Origin: an uncultured Bacteroidales bacterium
GTDB lineage: Bacteria; Bacteroidota; Bacteroidia; Bacteroidales; P3
Assembly: GCA_947168665.1 (NCBI GenBank)
Contig: CAMVMX010000001.1
Span: forward strand, 310,001 to 374,000
DNA: 64,000 bases
Reading direction: 5' to 3'
Under the pieces are notes generated by a model. The model searched no databases and was not told the origin of the DNA. It saw only the letters and a program-made list of their open reading frames with translations. This document shows, piece after piece, positions 54,188-62,960 of this stretch. Position numbers and translations under genes: made by a program. Position 1 is the first letter of the stretch. Every line of letters begins with the position of its first letter.

Positions 54188-56841
54188 AGGCGGCGGAGTT
54201 CTTCAATCTGGGCTACTTTGTAGGGCTGGGTGAGGTCGAATATCTCGGCGAGGGGGCGCGAGAGCTTCTCGACCAGGATGTGGGTGTTGTCCTGGTGTTC
54301 GATGGCCTCGAGTTCGCGGGCTATGTGAGTCCAGTCGTGGGTGGAAGTGATGAGGGGGACGAAGGTGAGGAGGTCGAAGTTGAGGATGGTCATGTCGTCG
54401 ATGCCTTCGTTCTCGATGCGGCTGTGTGCACGGGCAAGGCGGATTTCGCCCACTTCGGCCAGCACCTGCTGGTATTTCTCGTAGAGGACATATTCGTTGA
54501 GGAGGAAGGCGACGATGCGGTCGCTGAGGCGGTTCCAGACGGTGTGGGAGATGGGGCGGGACACGAAGCGGCCCAGCATGAACGAGCCGGCGGTGAGACC
54601 GGTGAGGCCGCGCTCGAGACAGATGCGCGAGACGGTCTGGAAGAAGTCGACCTGGTGGTTGGTGCCAAGGAGGAGGAAGACGCGCGACTGGTCGAGATGG
54701 GAACCCATCTTACTTTGCAGTACCTCCCGGACGTATTGGTCGGAGTGGAAGGTGTACCAGTTGTTGACGAGGGCTTTGGCGGTGTCAGGGAGGTCCTGGA
54801 GTTCGAGGCGGATGAGGCGCGCCAACTTGTCGAGGTCGTCGATGACGGAGGCCTGCTGGCTGGTGACGATGTCTTGGTAGTCGACGTAGGCACTCTTCAT
54901 TTCGGCAAAGAAGCGGGCCTCGTCGGGGGTGAGTTCGACGGGTTCGCCATGAAGGTATTTGGTGAAGCGGGCGGGCTTGAAGTCGGCGGTGCCTTTGTAG
55001 ATAGTCTGCTGGCGGCTGGATACTGTCACGCGATCCAGCTCGTGGAGGACGAGGCCGTCCTCGTTGATGACGAGGTCTTCGCCGTCGCGCCGCTCGAAAC
55101 GGATGCCATAGCTGTGGAGGTCGAGGAGGGCCGGGATGCCGTAGCCACGGCAGGCGGTGACGACGTGGATGGCGGCAGGAGTCATGCTGAGGATGGCGTG
55201 GACTTCGTTGAGGGTGATGGTGTCCTCGGGCACAAAGCGTTCCTGGCAGAGGCACACCTGCTCGCCACGGGCCACCATCTCGCGGGCTTTGGCAGCGGAG
55301 AAGCAGAGCACGGCACTGATGGCGGTGCGGGGGAGGACGCTGATGCCGCGGCCAAAGTATTGAAGGCGCTGCATGGAGCGGTCGTCGATGGAGGCGGATA
55401 CAATCTGGCGGAGGTGGTAGGGCTTGATGATGTCCATGACTTGCGAGCGGTTGATGCGGCCCTCGCGCAGGAGGTCGATGGCGGCGATGAGGGCGGCCCG
55501 CCCGGTCATTTCGCTCATGTTGAGCTGCAGGACGGAGAAGAGGCTGACTTGGCGCGGGCGTGTCTCGACGGCGAACTCGATGGTGACGGGCGAGTGGTAG
55601 CGCTCCTCAAGCTTGACGAGGAGGGGGTGGAAGTGGTAGACGGCGGGAAAATCGGCCTTGATGGTGTCGCGGTTGGAGTAGGCGCAGTCGTCGGAGGTGA
55701 CGTCGCCGGTCATGATTTCTTCGCCGAAGATATTGCGGTAGCTCTCAATTTGGCTGCCTTTGCCGGTGCGGCTGTGGCGGCTGTAGAGGACACCGGGATA
55801 GGAGGCGTTGTTGCCGATGGTCCAGACCATGCGCTGCAGGATGAGCGAGGGCGAGGCCTGCTTGCCCTGCATGAAGGTGAGGATGAGGTCCTGGTTGTTG
55901 GTGTAGAACGAGTAGACATAGCGGGTGAGCTGGAGGGCTTGGTAGAAGGCGTCGGTGAGGAGGTTCTCGCCATCGGGGCGGGCAGCGATGATTTCGTCCT
56001 CCATCTCGGCAATGCGTTTTTGCTGCAGGGGGGTGGAGAGGGCGATGTCGGAGGTGTCGTATTTGCGCTCGATGCCGAGCATCTCGCAGAGGGTGTGGAG
56101 GGTGGACAGGTAGACGCGATTGCCCATATTGTTGTCGTAGGCACGGCAGAGGGCGCGGTAGGTGGTGCGGGTGACGCCGATGTTGAGGAGGGTGGGCATG
56201 AGGCCGGGGATGTATTGCGGCATGGCGCAACGGATGGCGAAGACGAGGGGGTGTTTGGCGTCGCCCAGTTTGAGGTTGGACATTATCTCGAGATTGTGAA
56301 GGGCTTGGGCAAGCCGTTCTTCGAGGTGTTCGGGATGACGCGAGAGCTGCGAGGTGAGGATGACGAAGTCGGGCACGGGATAGCAGTTTTGGGTGAGTTC
56401 GAGAAGCATGCGTCCCTTGTAGCTGATTTCCTGGTCGGTGAAGTCGCGGGCGGTGAGGGCGGTGATGAGTTCCTCGTTCTCGACGATGGGGTGTGATTCA
56501 ACATAGTCGATAATCCACTGCCGGAAGTGGCGCCGATGCGAGGCGAGGGAGGCTGCCTGCTCAGGGGTGGCGGTGCCGTCGCGCTCGGCAAGCAGAAGGC
56601 GCAGAAATTGCTCTTTTTGTTCGCCACGGGTTTTGAGGAGGAGGTACATGTCGTACCAGCGCGGGGGGATTTCGCGTGGGGTGGTCTCGCCATCGAGGGT
56701 GTAGATGACGGTGCCGGGCTTGTTGCCTTCGAGGGTGTTGTCGGCATCGTCTACATCGCAGTTGAAAACTTCTGGACCGCATTGCGCATAGCGGCGTACC
56801 ATGTGGTAGTTGGGGTAACTGGCTCTGATGAGTATTTCCAT
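54184..56841 (-). CDS. PPDK/PEP-synthase-like protein without the C-terminal barrel
   Basis: 885 cytoplasmic residues. After about 170 unique residues comes a PPDK-like ATP-grasp region: AIRCAMPQYIPGLMPTLLNIG near 202, PGVLYSRHSRTGKGSQ near 349, and LFSVLQLNMSEMTGRAALIAA near 434. A phosphohistidine-type domain follows, with GRGISVLPRTAIS at about 498 and the His aligned in IHVVTACRGYGIPAL (His559). The last 300 residues do not resemble the PEP/pyruvate-binding TIM barrel of PPDK. So it may phosphorylate a different acceptor, or a partner. It precedes a PAP2 phosphatase with a 4-bp overlap, which suggests joint function. Confidence 0.7.
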   Translation of the reverse strand: MEILIRASYPNYHMVRRYAQCGPEVFNCDVDDADNTLEGNKPGTVIYTLDGETTPREIPPRWYDMYLLLKTRGEQKEQFLRLLLAERDGTATPEQAASLASHRRHFRQWIIDYVESHPIVENEELITALTARDFTDQEISYKGRMLLELTQNCYPVPDFVILTSQLSRHPEHLEERLAQALHNLEIMSNLKLGDAKHPLVFAIRCAMPQYIPGLMPTLLNIGVTRTTYRALCRAYDNNMGNRVYLSTLHTLCEMLGIERKYDTSDIALSTPLQQKRIAEMEDEIIAARPDGENLLTDAFYQALQLTRYVYSFYTNNQDLILTFMQGKQASPSLILQRMVWTIGNNASYPGVLYSRHSRTGKGSQIESYRNIFGEEIMTGDVTSDDCAYSNRDTIKADFPAVYHFHPLLVKLEERYHSPVTIEFAVETRPRQVSLFSVLQLNMSEMTGRAALIAAIDLLREGRINRSQVMDIIKPYHLRQIVSASIDDRSMQRLQYFGRGISVLPRTAISAVLCFSAAKAREMVARGEQVCLCQERFVPEDTITLNEVHAILSMTPAAIHVVTACRGYGIPALLDLHSYGIRFERRDGEDLVINEDGLVLHELDRVTVSSRQQTIYKGTADFKPARFTKYLHGEPVELTPDEARFFAEMKSAYVDYQDIVTSQQASVIDDLDKLARLIRLELQDLPDTAKALVNNWYTFHSDQYVREVLQSKMGSHLDQSRVFLLLGTNHQVDFFQTVSRICLERGLTGLTAGSFMLGRFVSRPISHTVWNRLSDRIVAFLLNEYVLYEKYQQVLAEVGEIRLARAHSRIENEGIDDMTILNFDLLTFVPLITSTHDWTHIARELEAIEHQDNTHILVEKLSRPLAEIFDLTQPYKVAQIEELRRL

Positions 56842-56918
56842 ACTGTTAGTGATTGGTGAATGTGTTATTGGTGTACAATGATAAATAGTATTTGGCGATT
56901 GGTTAATTCTTGATGCTG

Positions 56919-57983
56919 TTAGATTGTGTTCTTACTGGCGGTGATGAGTAGGCAGGCGGAGTCGATGATGTTGTCGCGGCGGAGGCGGAAGGCCTGCTCG
57001 CGGTCGAAGGGGAGGAGTATGTCGGGCGGGACACCATTCTCGTAGTTGCAGCCGTCGAGGGCCAGTGTGCGGGTGATGGAGAAGCGGTAGACCCAGCCGT
57101 TGGGGAGTGTGCCACAGGTGGGGAGGCCCAGCCCGCCGCCGGTGGTGTCGCCCATGAGGAGGATGTTGTCGTAGGCCTGTGTGGCGATGGCAAAGGTGCT
57201 GGTGGCACTAAAGCAACCACGGTCGATGAGGACGACGACGGGAAGCGAGAAGATGTCGCCATCGTTGACGGGAGCGTAGGTGGGGACAAGGGGCGTGAAG
57301 CTGTCGTGGGCGGGGCCGGACTTAATCTGGCTACGATAGAGGACCTGCCCATGGGAGGGCATGACGCCGAGGATGCGGTCAATGTTGAGAAGGTTGCCAC
57401 CCCCGTTGCCGCGCAGGTCGAGAATCATGCCCTTGGCATTGGGGTAGGAGGCTATGATGTGGCGCAAACCTGCGAGAGATACAGTGTTGGAGAAGGAGCC
57501 ATAGTAGATGTAGATGACTTGTCCGCCACAAAGCGGGGCGTGAGCCATGCCGCCGGTGCTGTGGTAGCCGACACCGAGATAGCTCAGCACCACGGTCTCA
57601 ATGTCGATGCCTGACTGGGCATAGAAGCGGCGATGGACAGTGTCGGAACGCGAAGCATCGAAGGAGGAGTAGAGGTTGACATGACCGTCGTTGAGGCAGT
57701 TGAGCATAGCGGCGCAGAGCGCAAAGAGGCTGTCGGCTTCCATGGTGTCGGTCACCTTCGGGCGGAGGGAATCGTAGACAGCCTGCCAGTCCACCTGCTT
57801 GACGTCGAACATGGAGTACTGCTGGTCGACCCTCTGCCAAAGGTGGTCGAAGGTGCGCACCGCATCGCCACGGGACTCGTACATGAAGGCCTTCTCACAG
57901 CCCGATGTGAGGAGAAGGGACATGAACAGTCCCACGGTGGTCAGCCGATGGAAGGATGACTTGTGGGGAAATATATGTTTCAT
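56919..57983 (-). CDS. S41-family peptidase lipoprotein
   Basis: 354 residues from ATG 57983; the track ORF begins far upstream without support. The N-terminus ends GLFMSLLLTSGC, a lipobox, so it is a lipoprotein. The S41 (tail-specific protease) core includes GMILDLRGNGGGNLLN near residue 205 and the catalytic Ser in IDRGCFSATSTFA near 270, followed by GDTTGGGLG. No obvious PDZ domain is present. The gene's start overlaps the stop of the upstream outer-membrane-like gene (ATGA). Substrate unknown. Confidence 0.87.
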   Translation of the reverse strand: MKHIFPHKSSFHRLTTVGLFMSLLLTSGCEKAFMYESRGDAVRTFDHLWQRVDQQYSMFDVKQVDWQAVYDSLRPKVTDTMEADSLFALCAAMLNCLNDGHVNLYSSFDASRSDTVHRRFYAQSGIDIETVVLSYLGVGYHSTGGMAHAPLCGGQVIYIYYGSFSNTVSLAGLRHIIASYPNAKGMILDLRGNGGGNLLNIDRILGVMPSHGQVLYRSQIKSGPAHDSFTPLVPTYAPVNDGDIFSLPVVVLIDRGCFSATSTFAIATQAYDNILLMGDTTGGGLGLPTCGTLPNGWVYRFSITRTLALDGCNYENGVPPDILLPFDREQAFRLRRDNIIDSACLLITASKNTI

Positions 57984-58777
57984 AGGTTGACTATCAATTG
58001 GAATGTTAAACCATGTGAGGCTTGCTGGAACCGCCACGGGGCTTTGAGGCCGTCGGCCGAGACACGCGAGGTGAGGTACTGCCAGCAATAGGCAAGCCCC
58101 ACCTCGTTGCCCGAAGAGAGGGAGCGGCGCACCCCCACCTGTGTGGCAAGACCGGTGCAGCCAGCCGGATACCACTGGTACTGGTCGAATGCACAGGCTA
58201 CGGGATTGGACACATCGCGGTCGTAATTGTTGACATACGAGAAGCCGGGACGGAGCATCAACGCAAGGGGCTCGGCCCAAGCCTGCAGATAGGCCATCCA
58301 GCGGGCCCAACGATACTCACAGCGGCCAGAGAGCCGTAGCCTGATGAAATTGGACATGCCTACACTGGAGTTGTTGTGCTGCGGATTGTATCGGATGTCG
58401 AAGAGGTCGTCCACCCGGACACCAGCCCAAAGGGTCCAACCTCTACCACGATAGGCGCGCCGGAGCAACTCGCAATGAGCCGACAGCTGCCCCCCATAGG
58501 TGAATAAACTGCTCAGGCGGAAACTGTAGCCGTAAGTGCCGACATGAAGGCCGAGACCCGCGTCCCAACGCCATTGGGCGAGCGACTGTTCGACGCGGGC
58601 TCCGCCCGCCAACTCGGGGCCTTTGAGGATGAGGGGACCAGCCCCCATGTCACGGTATAGACCCACTCCGCCCGTGCCTTCGAGCGAGAGCAGCAGGGGG
58701 CTGGCTCCGCCCGGCTGCGCGGCAAGCGACAGAGGCAGAAAGAGCATTGGGAAAAGCAGTACAAAAAGAGGTCTCAT
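57980..58777 (-). CDS. putative outer-membrane protein
   Basis: 265 residues with a signal peptide (MRPLFVLLFPMLFLPLSLAAQ). The body has alternating beta-strand patterns rich in Tyr, Trp and Gly (GLGLHVGTYGYSFRLSSLFTYGG, NEVGLAYCWQYL) and ends LTFQLIVNL, as in small outer-membrane barrels. I recognise no family. It is coupled to the S41 lipoprotein by a 4-bp overlap, so the pair may act together at the outer membrane. Confidence 0.6.
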   Translation of the reverse strand: MRPLFVLLFPMLFLPLSLAAQPGGASPLLLSLEGTGGVGLYRDMGAGPLILKGPELAGGARVEQSLAQWRWDAGLGLHVGTYGYSFRLSSLFTYGGQLSAHCELLRRAYRGRGWTLWAGVRVDDLFDIRYNPQHNNSSVGMSNFIRLRLSGRCEYRWARWMAYLQAWAEPLALMLRPGFSYVNNYDRDVSNPVACAFDQYQWYPAGCTGLATQVGVRRSLSSGNEVGLAYCWQYLTSRVSADGLKAPWRFQQASHGLTFQLIVNL

Positions 58778-58818
58778 AAAAATTTCTTCAAAAAATCATC
58801 TATTCAAAAAAAAAGATT

Positions 58819-58826
58819 TATCTTTG
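58819..58826 (+). promoter_or_regulatory. promoter -7 element of the coiled-coil lipoprotein gene
   Basis: TATCTTTG matches TAnnTTTG, about 60 bp before the ATG at 58888. It overlaps the region of the divergent promoter at 58838-58845. Confidence 0.6.
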
Positions 58827-58837
58827 CATTCCGATTA

Positions 58838-58845
58838 CAAAAGTA
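58838..58845 (-). promoter_or_regulatory. promoter -7 element of the outer-membrane/S41 operon
   Basis: Minus-strand TACTTTTG matches TAnnTTTG, about 60 bp before the ATG at 58777. The transcripts from this and the + promoter would overlap at their 5' ends. Confidence 0.5.
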
Positions 58846-58887
58846 CAAAAAAATATTCACATAGATAAATTTAAATACATAAATACA

Positions 58888-60267
58888 ATGAAGACAATGA
58901 GAAAGGTATCTATTTTCAAGGTGGTCGCAGTGACAATTATGACTATCGGCTGCCTTGTTTCGTGCAACCAAAACAGTCAAAATGGACCCACTGTGAACGA
59001 AATGCAGACCCGCCTGAACGACATCATGAAGGAGTATCAGGAGATGCAGAGCACCTGTGACGACTATAGCCGCCAGCTGGCCGAGAAGGACAGCTCCATC
59101 CAGGCTCAGGCTGCCGAGATCCAACGTCTGATTGACCAACTGAACACTTCTGGATCTAAGGGCACGGTGAGCGCGAAGGGTTCGCGCACTGGTTCGAAGG
59201 TGAGCGGTGCCAAACTGAAAAAACTGAATGCCGAACTCGCTTCCCGCAAGGCCGAAATCAACCGTCTGCAGGAGCGCCTGAACCAACAAACCGCCGAACT
59301 CAACGCCCTGAAAGCCGCCGACAACTATGCCGACCGCGAGGCTATGGCCCGGTTGCAGATGCTGGTGAAAGACCAGGATGCCCGCATCGTTGCCCTGACC
59401 AACGACAAGGTGGCCCTCACCTGCATCAACGACTCGCTGGTGGCTCATGTGGCTTACCTCATGGGACAGCGCATTGAAAGCCAGAAGGTGGTCAACACCG
59501 ACTGTGCCGCTCAAGTGGCTTCGCTCCAGGAGCAGGTGGCCAACCAGCAGAACGAAATCAACCGCCTGAGAGAAGAACTGGCCAAACAGGTGGCCCTGGC
59601 CAATGAGGCTACCAAGAACGCCAACAACGCCGCCGCCGAGACCAAGTCCTCTGCCGCCAAGACCAAGGGTTCCATCAACAAGAAACTTGCCCAGCTGCAG
59701 GCCCAGTGCGATGAGTACTACGAAGAGCTGGAACGTCTCCGCGCCGAGAATATCCTCCTGAAAAACGAGAACGACAGCCTGCGCAGCCAGGTGGTGTCAA
59801 TGAAAAAGAATGTCGAGAACGTGGCCGTGGAGAACGCCAAGATGGCCGCCAAGATGAGTCGCGCCTCCGTCCTCTCCACATCAGAACTGAACGTCACCCC
59901 GCTCAAACGCCTCAGCAACGGCACCGGCAAACCCACCTCGCGTGCCTCCGCAACCCATGCTTTCCGCATCGAGGGCTACCTGATGGGCAACGCTGTGGTC
60001 GAACCCGGCACCATCACCCTCTACGCTGTCATCACCTCGCCCTCTAACGTAGTGCTGCACAACGGAACTGTCGAGCAAAAATTCGATGCCAACGGTGTCC
60101 GCACCACCTACACGATGGTTCAGGCCTACGAATTCACCGGCCAGACCCGTCCGTTTGACATGAGCTGGAGCTGCGACGACCAGACCGAACTTGAGGCTGG
60201 TGTCTACAGACTGAGCCTCTATGCCAACGGCAACCTCATCGGTGTCACTGAGTTCAAGTTGAAATAA
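58888..60267 (+). CDS. coiled-coil lipoprotein of unknown function
   Basis: 459 residues. The lipobox TIGCLVSC near residue 24 indicates a lipoprotein. A long coiled coil with Leu/Ala heptads follows (about 40-320, with ELASRKAEINRLQERLNQQ and QAQCDEYYEELERLRAEN), broken by Ser/Lys-rich low-complexity linkers (GSKGTVSAKGSRTGSK). The C-terminal 110 residues form a compact beta domain (THAFRIEGYLMGNAVVEPGTI to ITEFKLK-like end). A periplasmic spacer or tether is plausible. It precedes the MurL-like gene by 34 bp, so a link to the cell wall is possible. Confidence 0.75.
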   Translation: MKTMRKVSIFKVVAVTIMTIGCLVSCNQNSQNGPTVNEMQTRLNDIMKEYQEMQSTCDDYSRQLAEKDSSIQAQAAEIQRLIDQLNTSGSKGTVSAKGSRTGSKVSGAKLKKLNAELASRKAEINRLQERLNQQTAELNALKAADNYADREAMARLQMLVKDQDARIVALTNDKVALTCINDSLVAHVAYLMGQRIESQKVVNTDCAAQVASLQEQVANQQNEINRLREELAKQVALANEATKNANNAAAETKSSAAKTKGSINKKLAQLQAQCDEYYEELERLRAENILLKNENDSLRSQVVSMKKNVENVAVENAKMAAKMSRASVLSTSELNVTPLKRLSNGTGKPTSRASATHAFRIEGYLMGNAVVEPGTITLYAVITSPSNVVLHNGTVEQKFDANGVRTTYTMVQAYEFTGQTRPFDMSWSCDDQTELEAGVYRLSLYANGNLIGVTEFKLK

Positions 60268-60301
60268 TAAGGCTGCGGCCAAGCCGTTGCGAATATAAAA
60301 G

Positions 60302-61666
60302 ATGTCCAACCAGACAAAATACGATTCTTTCCGCCAGACATACCCCGAGTTTGTCTATGAAAGATACACCTACGATGTGCAGTCCGACGGGCTGCACATC
60401 GTTTTTACCTTTCGCATCGGCAGCCACGTTTTCACTCCTACTGCGTTTATCCCCTTTCGCCGATTCCTCAGCTTCGACACTCCCAAATCCATATTGGACA
60501 CGCTGGTATTCAATATCGGCATGATTGAGTTGATAAGCTACTGGAAATCTTTTTGTCCCAAAAGGCTGACCGTGGAATGTGGAATGCTCGCCCCAGAGCA
60601 GACCGCTTTCTGGAAGAAGATTTACTTCCACGGGTTGGGCGAGTTTTTCTATATCAACGGCATCGAGGCCTCAATGGACGATTTCATGCAGATAGAGAGT
60701 GCCGGGGGTCCGCAATATATCGAAAACGCCTCGGCATCCTTGAGCGAAACGGACCGCTATATTGTCCCCATCGGAGGGGGAAAGGATTCGGTGGTGACGC
60801 TCGAATTGCTTGGCCAGACCAACAACGGAACAGTCCTTCCTCTCATCATGAATCCCCGTGGCGCCACGGAGAACTGCATCCGGGCCGCAGGCTATTCGAT
60901 GGAGGATGTGCTGGTAATCCATCGTACCATACACCCCCACCTGCTGGAGTTGAACAAGGAGGGTTGTCTCAACGGCCATACCCCTTTCAGCGCCATGCTG
61001 GCCTTCTACACCCTGCTGGCCGCAGAATTGTGCGGCATACCCAACATTGCCCTCTCCAACGAGTCAAGTGCCAACGAGGCCACAGTGGCGGGGACGAAAG
61101 TGAACCACCAGTACTCAAAAAGCAAAGAGTTTGAGGATGACTTCCGCAACTACACCTCCCACTGGGTGGGAACAGGTTTCAACTATTTCAGCTTCCTGAG
61201 ACCACTGACCGAGCTACAGATTGCTATGCTATTCAGCCGCCAGCCCAAATATTTCAATGTTTTCAGAAGCTGCAACGCAGGCAGCAAGCAAGACATCTGG
61301 TGCTGCAAGTGTGCCAAATGCCTGTTTGCGTTCATTATTCTATCCCCGTTCCTCCCCCCCCGGCAAGTTGAGGCCATTTTCGGCAAGAACCTGCTGGACG
61401 ACCCGGATTTGGAGTCCTACTTCATCGAACTGACCGGCAAGGGTGATACCAAACCCTTCGAATGTGTTGGCACTATCGATGAGGTGAATGCTGCACTCGG
61501 CATGGCCTTGAACAGGTGGTACAAGGACTCCCGTCCCCTACTGCTAAAGCACTTTGAACCCTCAGCCACCAACCTCTCCCTTATCTCGCTCAACAGCGAT
61601 CACAACTTGCCCCCTTCGTTAATCAACATATTGAAAAAGCATGTACAGGCAGCAGCAACTGATTGA
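60302..61666 (+). CDS. murL: MurL-like UDP-MurNAc-L-Ala-L-Glu epimerase
   Basis: 454-residue cytoplasmic protein with a PP-loop ATP-pyrophosphatase core: PIGGGKDSVVTLELL near residue 157, then NGHTPFSAMLAFYTLL and ALSNESSANEATVAGTKVNHQYSKS. These match my recollection of MurL, first described in Xanthomonas, which epimerises the L-Glu of UDP-MurNAc-L-Ala-L-Glu to D-Glu using ATP (giving AMP and PPi). A CNAGSKQDIWCCKCAKC cluster lies near 320. The MurD-like ligase overlaps its 3' end by 26 bp, as expected for a MurD2 partner. The assignment rests on these motifs and context. Confidence 0.75.
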   Translation: MSNQTKYDSFRQTYPEFVYERYTYDVQSDGLHIVFTFRIGSHVFTPTAFIPFRRFLSFDTPKSILDTLVFNIGMIELISYWKSFCPKRLTVECGMLAPEQTAFWKKIYFHGLGEFFYINGIEASMDDFMQIESAGGPQYIENASASLSETDRYIVPIGGGKDSVVTLELLGQTNNGTVLPLIMNPRGATENCIRAAGYSMEDVLVIHRTIHPHLLELNKEGCLNGHTPFSAMLAFYTLLAAELCGIPNIALSNESSANEATVAGTKVNHQYSKSKEFEDDFRNYTSHWVGTGFNYFSFLRPLTELQIAMLFSRQPKYFNVFRSCNAGSKQDIWCCKCAKCLFAFIILSPFLPPRQVEAIFGKNLLDDPDLESYFIELTGKGDTKPFECVGTIDEVNAALGMALNRWYKDSRPLLLKHFEPSATNLSLISLNSDHNLPPSLINILKKHVQAAATD

Positions 61667-62960
61667 CCTCCTGGCAAACCGCCGCATTCTGGTGGCGGGC
61701 TATGGACGCGAAGGCAGGAGTACCCACTCACTGCTGCAACAGCTTGTGCCTAACAGCGAAGTTGTCGTAGCCCGCAACGATGAGGAAATATATGCTGCCC
61801 TGAATCAAGCCAAAGCAGAAAACAGGCCTTTCGACCTCATCATCAAATCGCCTGGCATACCGACCATGAAACTTGAAGGTCTGTGCAGTCTTGACACAAT
61901 CACATCGCAAACCGACATATTCCTGCAAGTTTACGGTTCCCAAACCATCGCCGTAACGGGTACTAAAGGTAAGAGCACGACCACCTCTCTCATCTGGCAT
62001 GTACTCAATCAGTCGATGGGCAAATCACACCACATTATTCTTGCCGGCAACATCGGCATCCCCCTTTTCGACATACTCCCCCAACTGGACGAACAATCCA
62101 TCACCGTGGCCGAATTCTCCTGCCACCAATTGGAGAATATACACTGTGGCCCGCATATTGGCATTATACTCAACCTGTATCAAGAGCATCTGGACCACTA
62201 CCACAGCTATCAGGACTACAAGATGGCCAAGATGCAAATAGTCCTCAACCAACAGGCCGACGACCACTGCTTCTACTGTACCGACAGCCGCGACCTGAAC
62301 ATCCTGACTGAAGAACTTCATCCCCTCATCCACTCCACTCTTCACCCCTACTCCCTGCAGCAAGCCCTCTATTCGGACATCGCAACGATGCAGACCCGTC
62401 TGCAGGGCGACCACAACCTTGCCAACATCTATGTGGCCCGACAGGCCACTGCGTTATTGGGTGTTTCCCCCACCCTTTTTGCACAAGCGTTGGCCAGTTT
62501 CGAAGGGTTGCCCCACCGACTTGAACGGGTGGGGACATTCAACGGAATCACCTTCTACAACGATTCCATAAGCACCATACCCGAGGCCACAATGGCAGCC
62601 GTAACGGCTCTTAAGGAAGTTGACACCCTTATTCTCGGCGGTTTCGACCGCGGCATTGACTACTCCTCGCTGGGCCGTTTCATATCACAGCCCCCTACCC
62701 CCTGCCAACCCATCAACAACCTCGTTTTTGTCGGGGACGCAGGATGCAGGATGCACCAACTGTGGTCTGGCCTCGGCATCTTGGACGGAAAAAACTGCCT
62801 AATCGAAAACGATTACAGTACCCTTGTTTCCTGGTGCTACCGCCATACCCGTCAAGGCGGCATCTGCCTGCTCTCACCGGCGGCTGCCAGCTACGACGCC
62901 TTTACCAATTTCGAACAACGTGGAAACGTATATAAACAATTAATAATAAATCTGCAATGA
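61641..62960 (+). CDS. MurD-like ligase, probably MurD2 (L-Glu adding)
   Basis: 439-residue Mur ligase. The ATP loop is VTGTKGKSTTTSL near residue 110 (Lys where most MurD have Asn), with EFSCHQLEN and LYQEHLDHY following, and a C-terminal domain with GLPHRLERVG, NDSISTIPEA and LGGFDRGIDY. Canonical MurD adds D-Glu to UDP-MurNAc-L-Ala. Next to a MurL epimerase the expected form is MurD2, which adds L-Glu. The motif variants agree with a divergent member, but specificity cannot be read from sequence. Starts inside murL, and its stop overlaps the next start (ATGA). Confidence 0.82.
   Translation: MYRQQQLIDLLANRRILVAGYGREGRSTHSLLQQLVPNSEVVVARNDEEIYAALNQAKAENRPFDLIIKSPGIPTMKLEGLCSLDTITSQTDIFLQVYGSQTIAVTGTKGKSTTTSLIWHVLNQSMGKSHHIILAGNIGIPLFDILPQLDEQSITVAEFSCHQLENIHCGPHIGIILNLYQEHLDHYHSYQDYKMAKMQIVLNQQADDHCFYCTDSRDLNILTEELHPLIHSTLHPYSLQQALYSDIATMQTRLQGDHNLANIYVARQATALLGVSPTLFAQALASFEGLPHRLERVGTFNGITFYNDSISTIPEATMAAVTALKEVDTLILGGFDRGIDYSSLGRFISQPPTPCQPINNLVFVGDAGCRMHQLWSGLGILDGKNCLIENDYSTLVSWCYRHTRQGGICLLSPAAASYDAFTNFEQRGNVYKQLIINLQ

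Noticed and set aside
54280-56496. 738-codon + strand ORF opposite the PPDK-like gene
   Set aside because: Its Glu/Val/Gly-rich composition is the complement of a biased gene, while the minus-strand gene has recognisable motifs.
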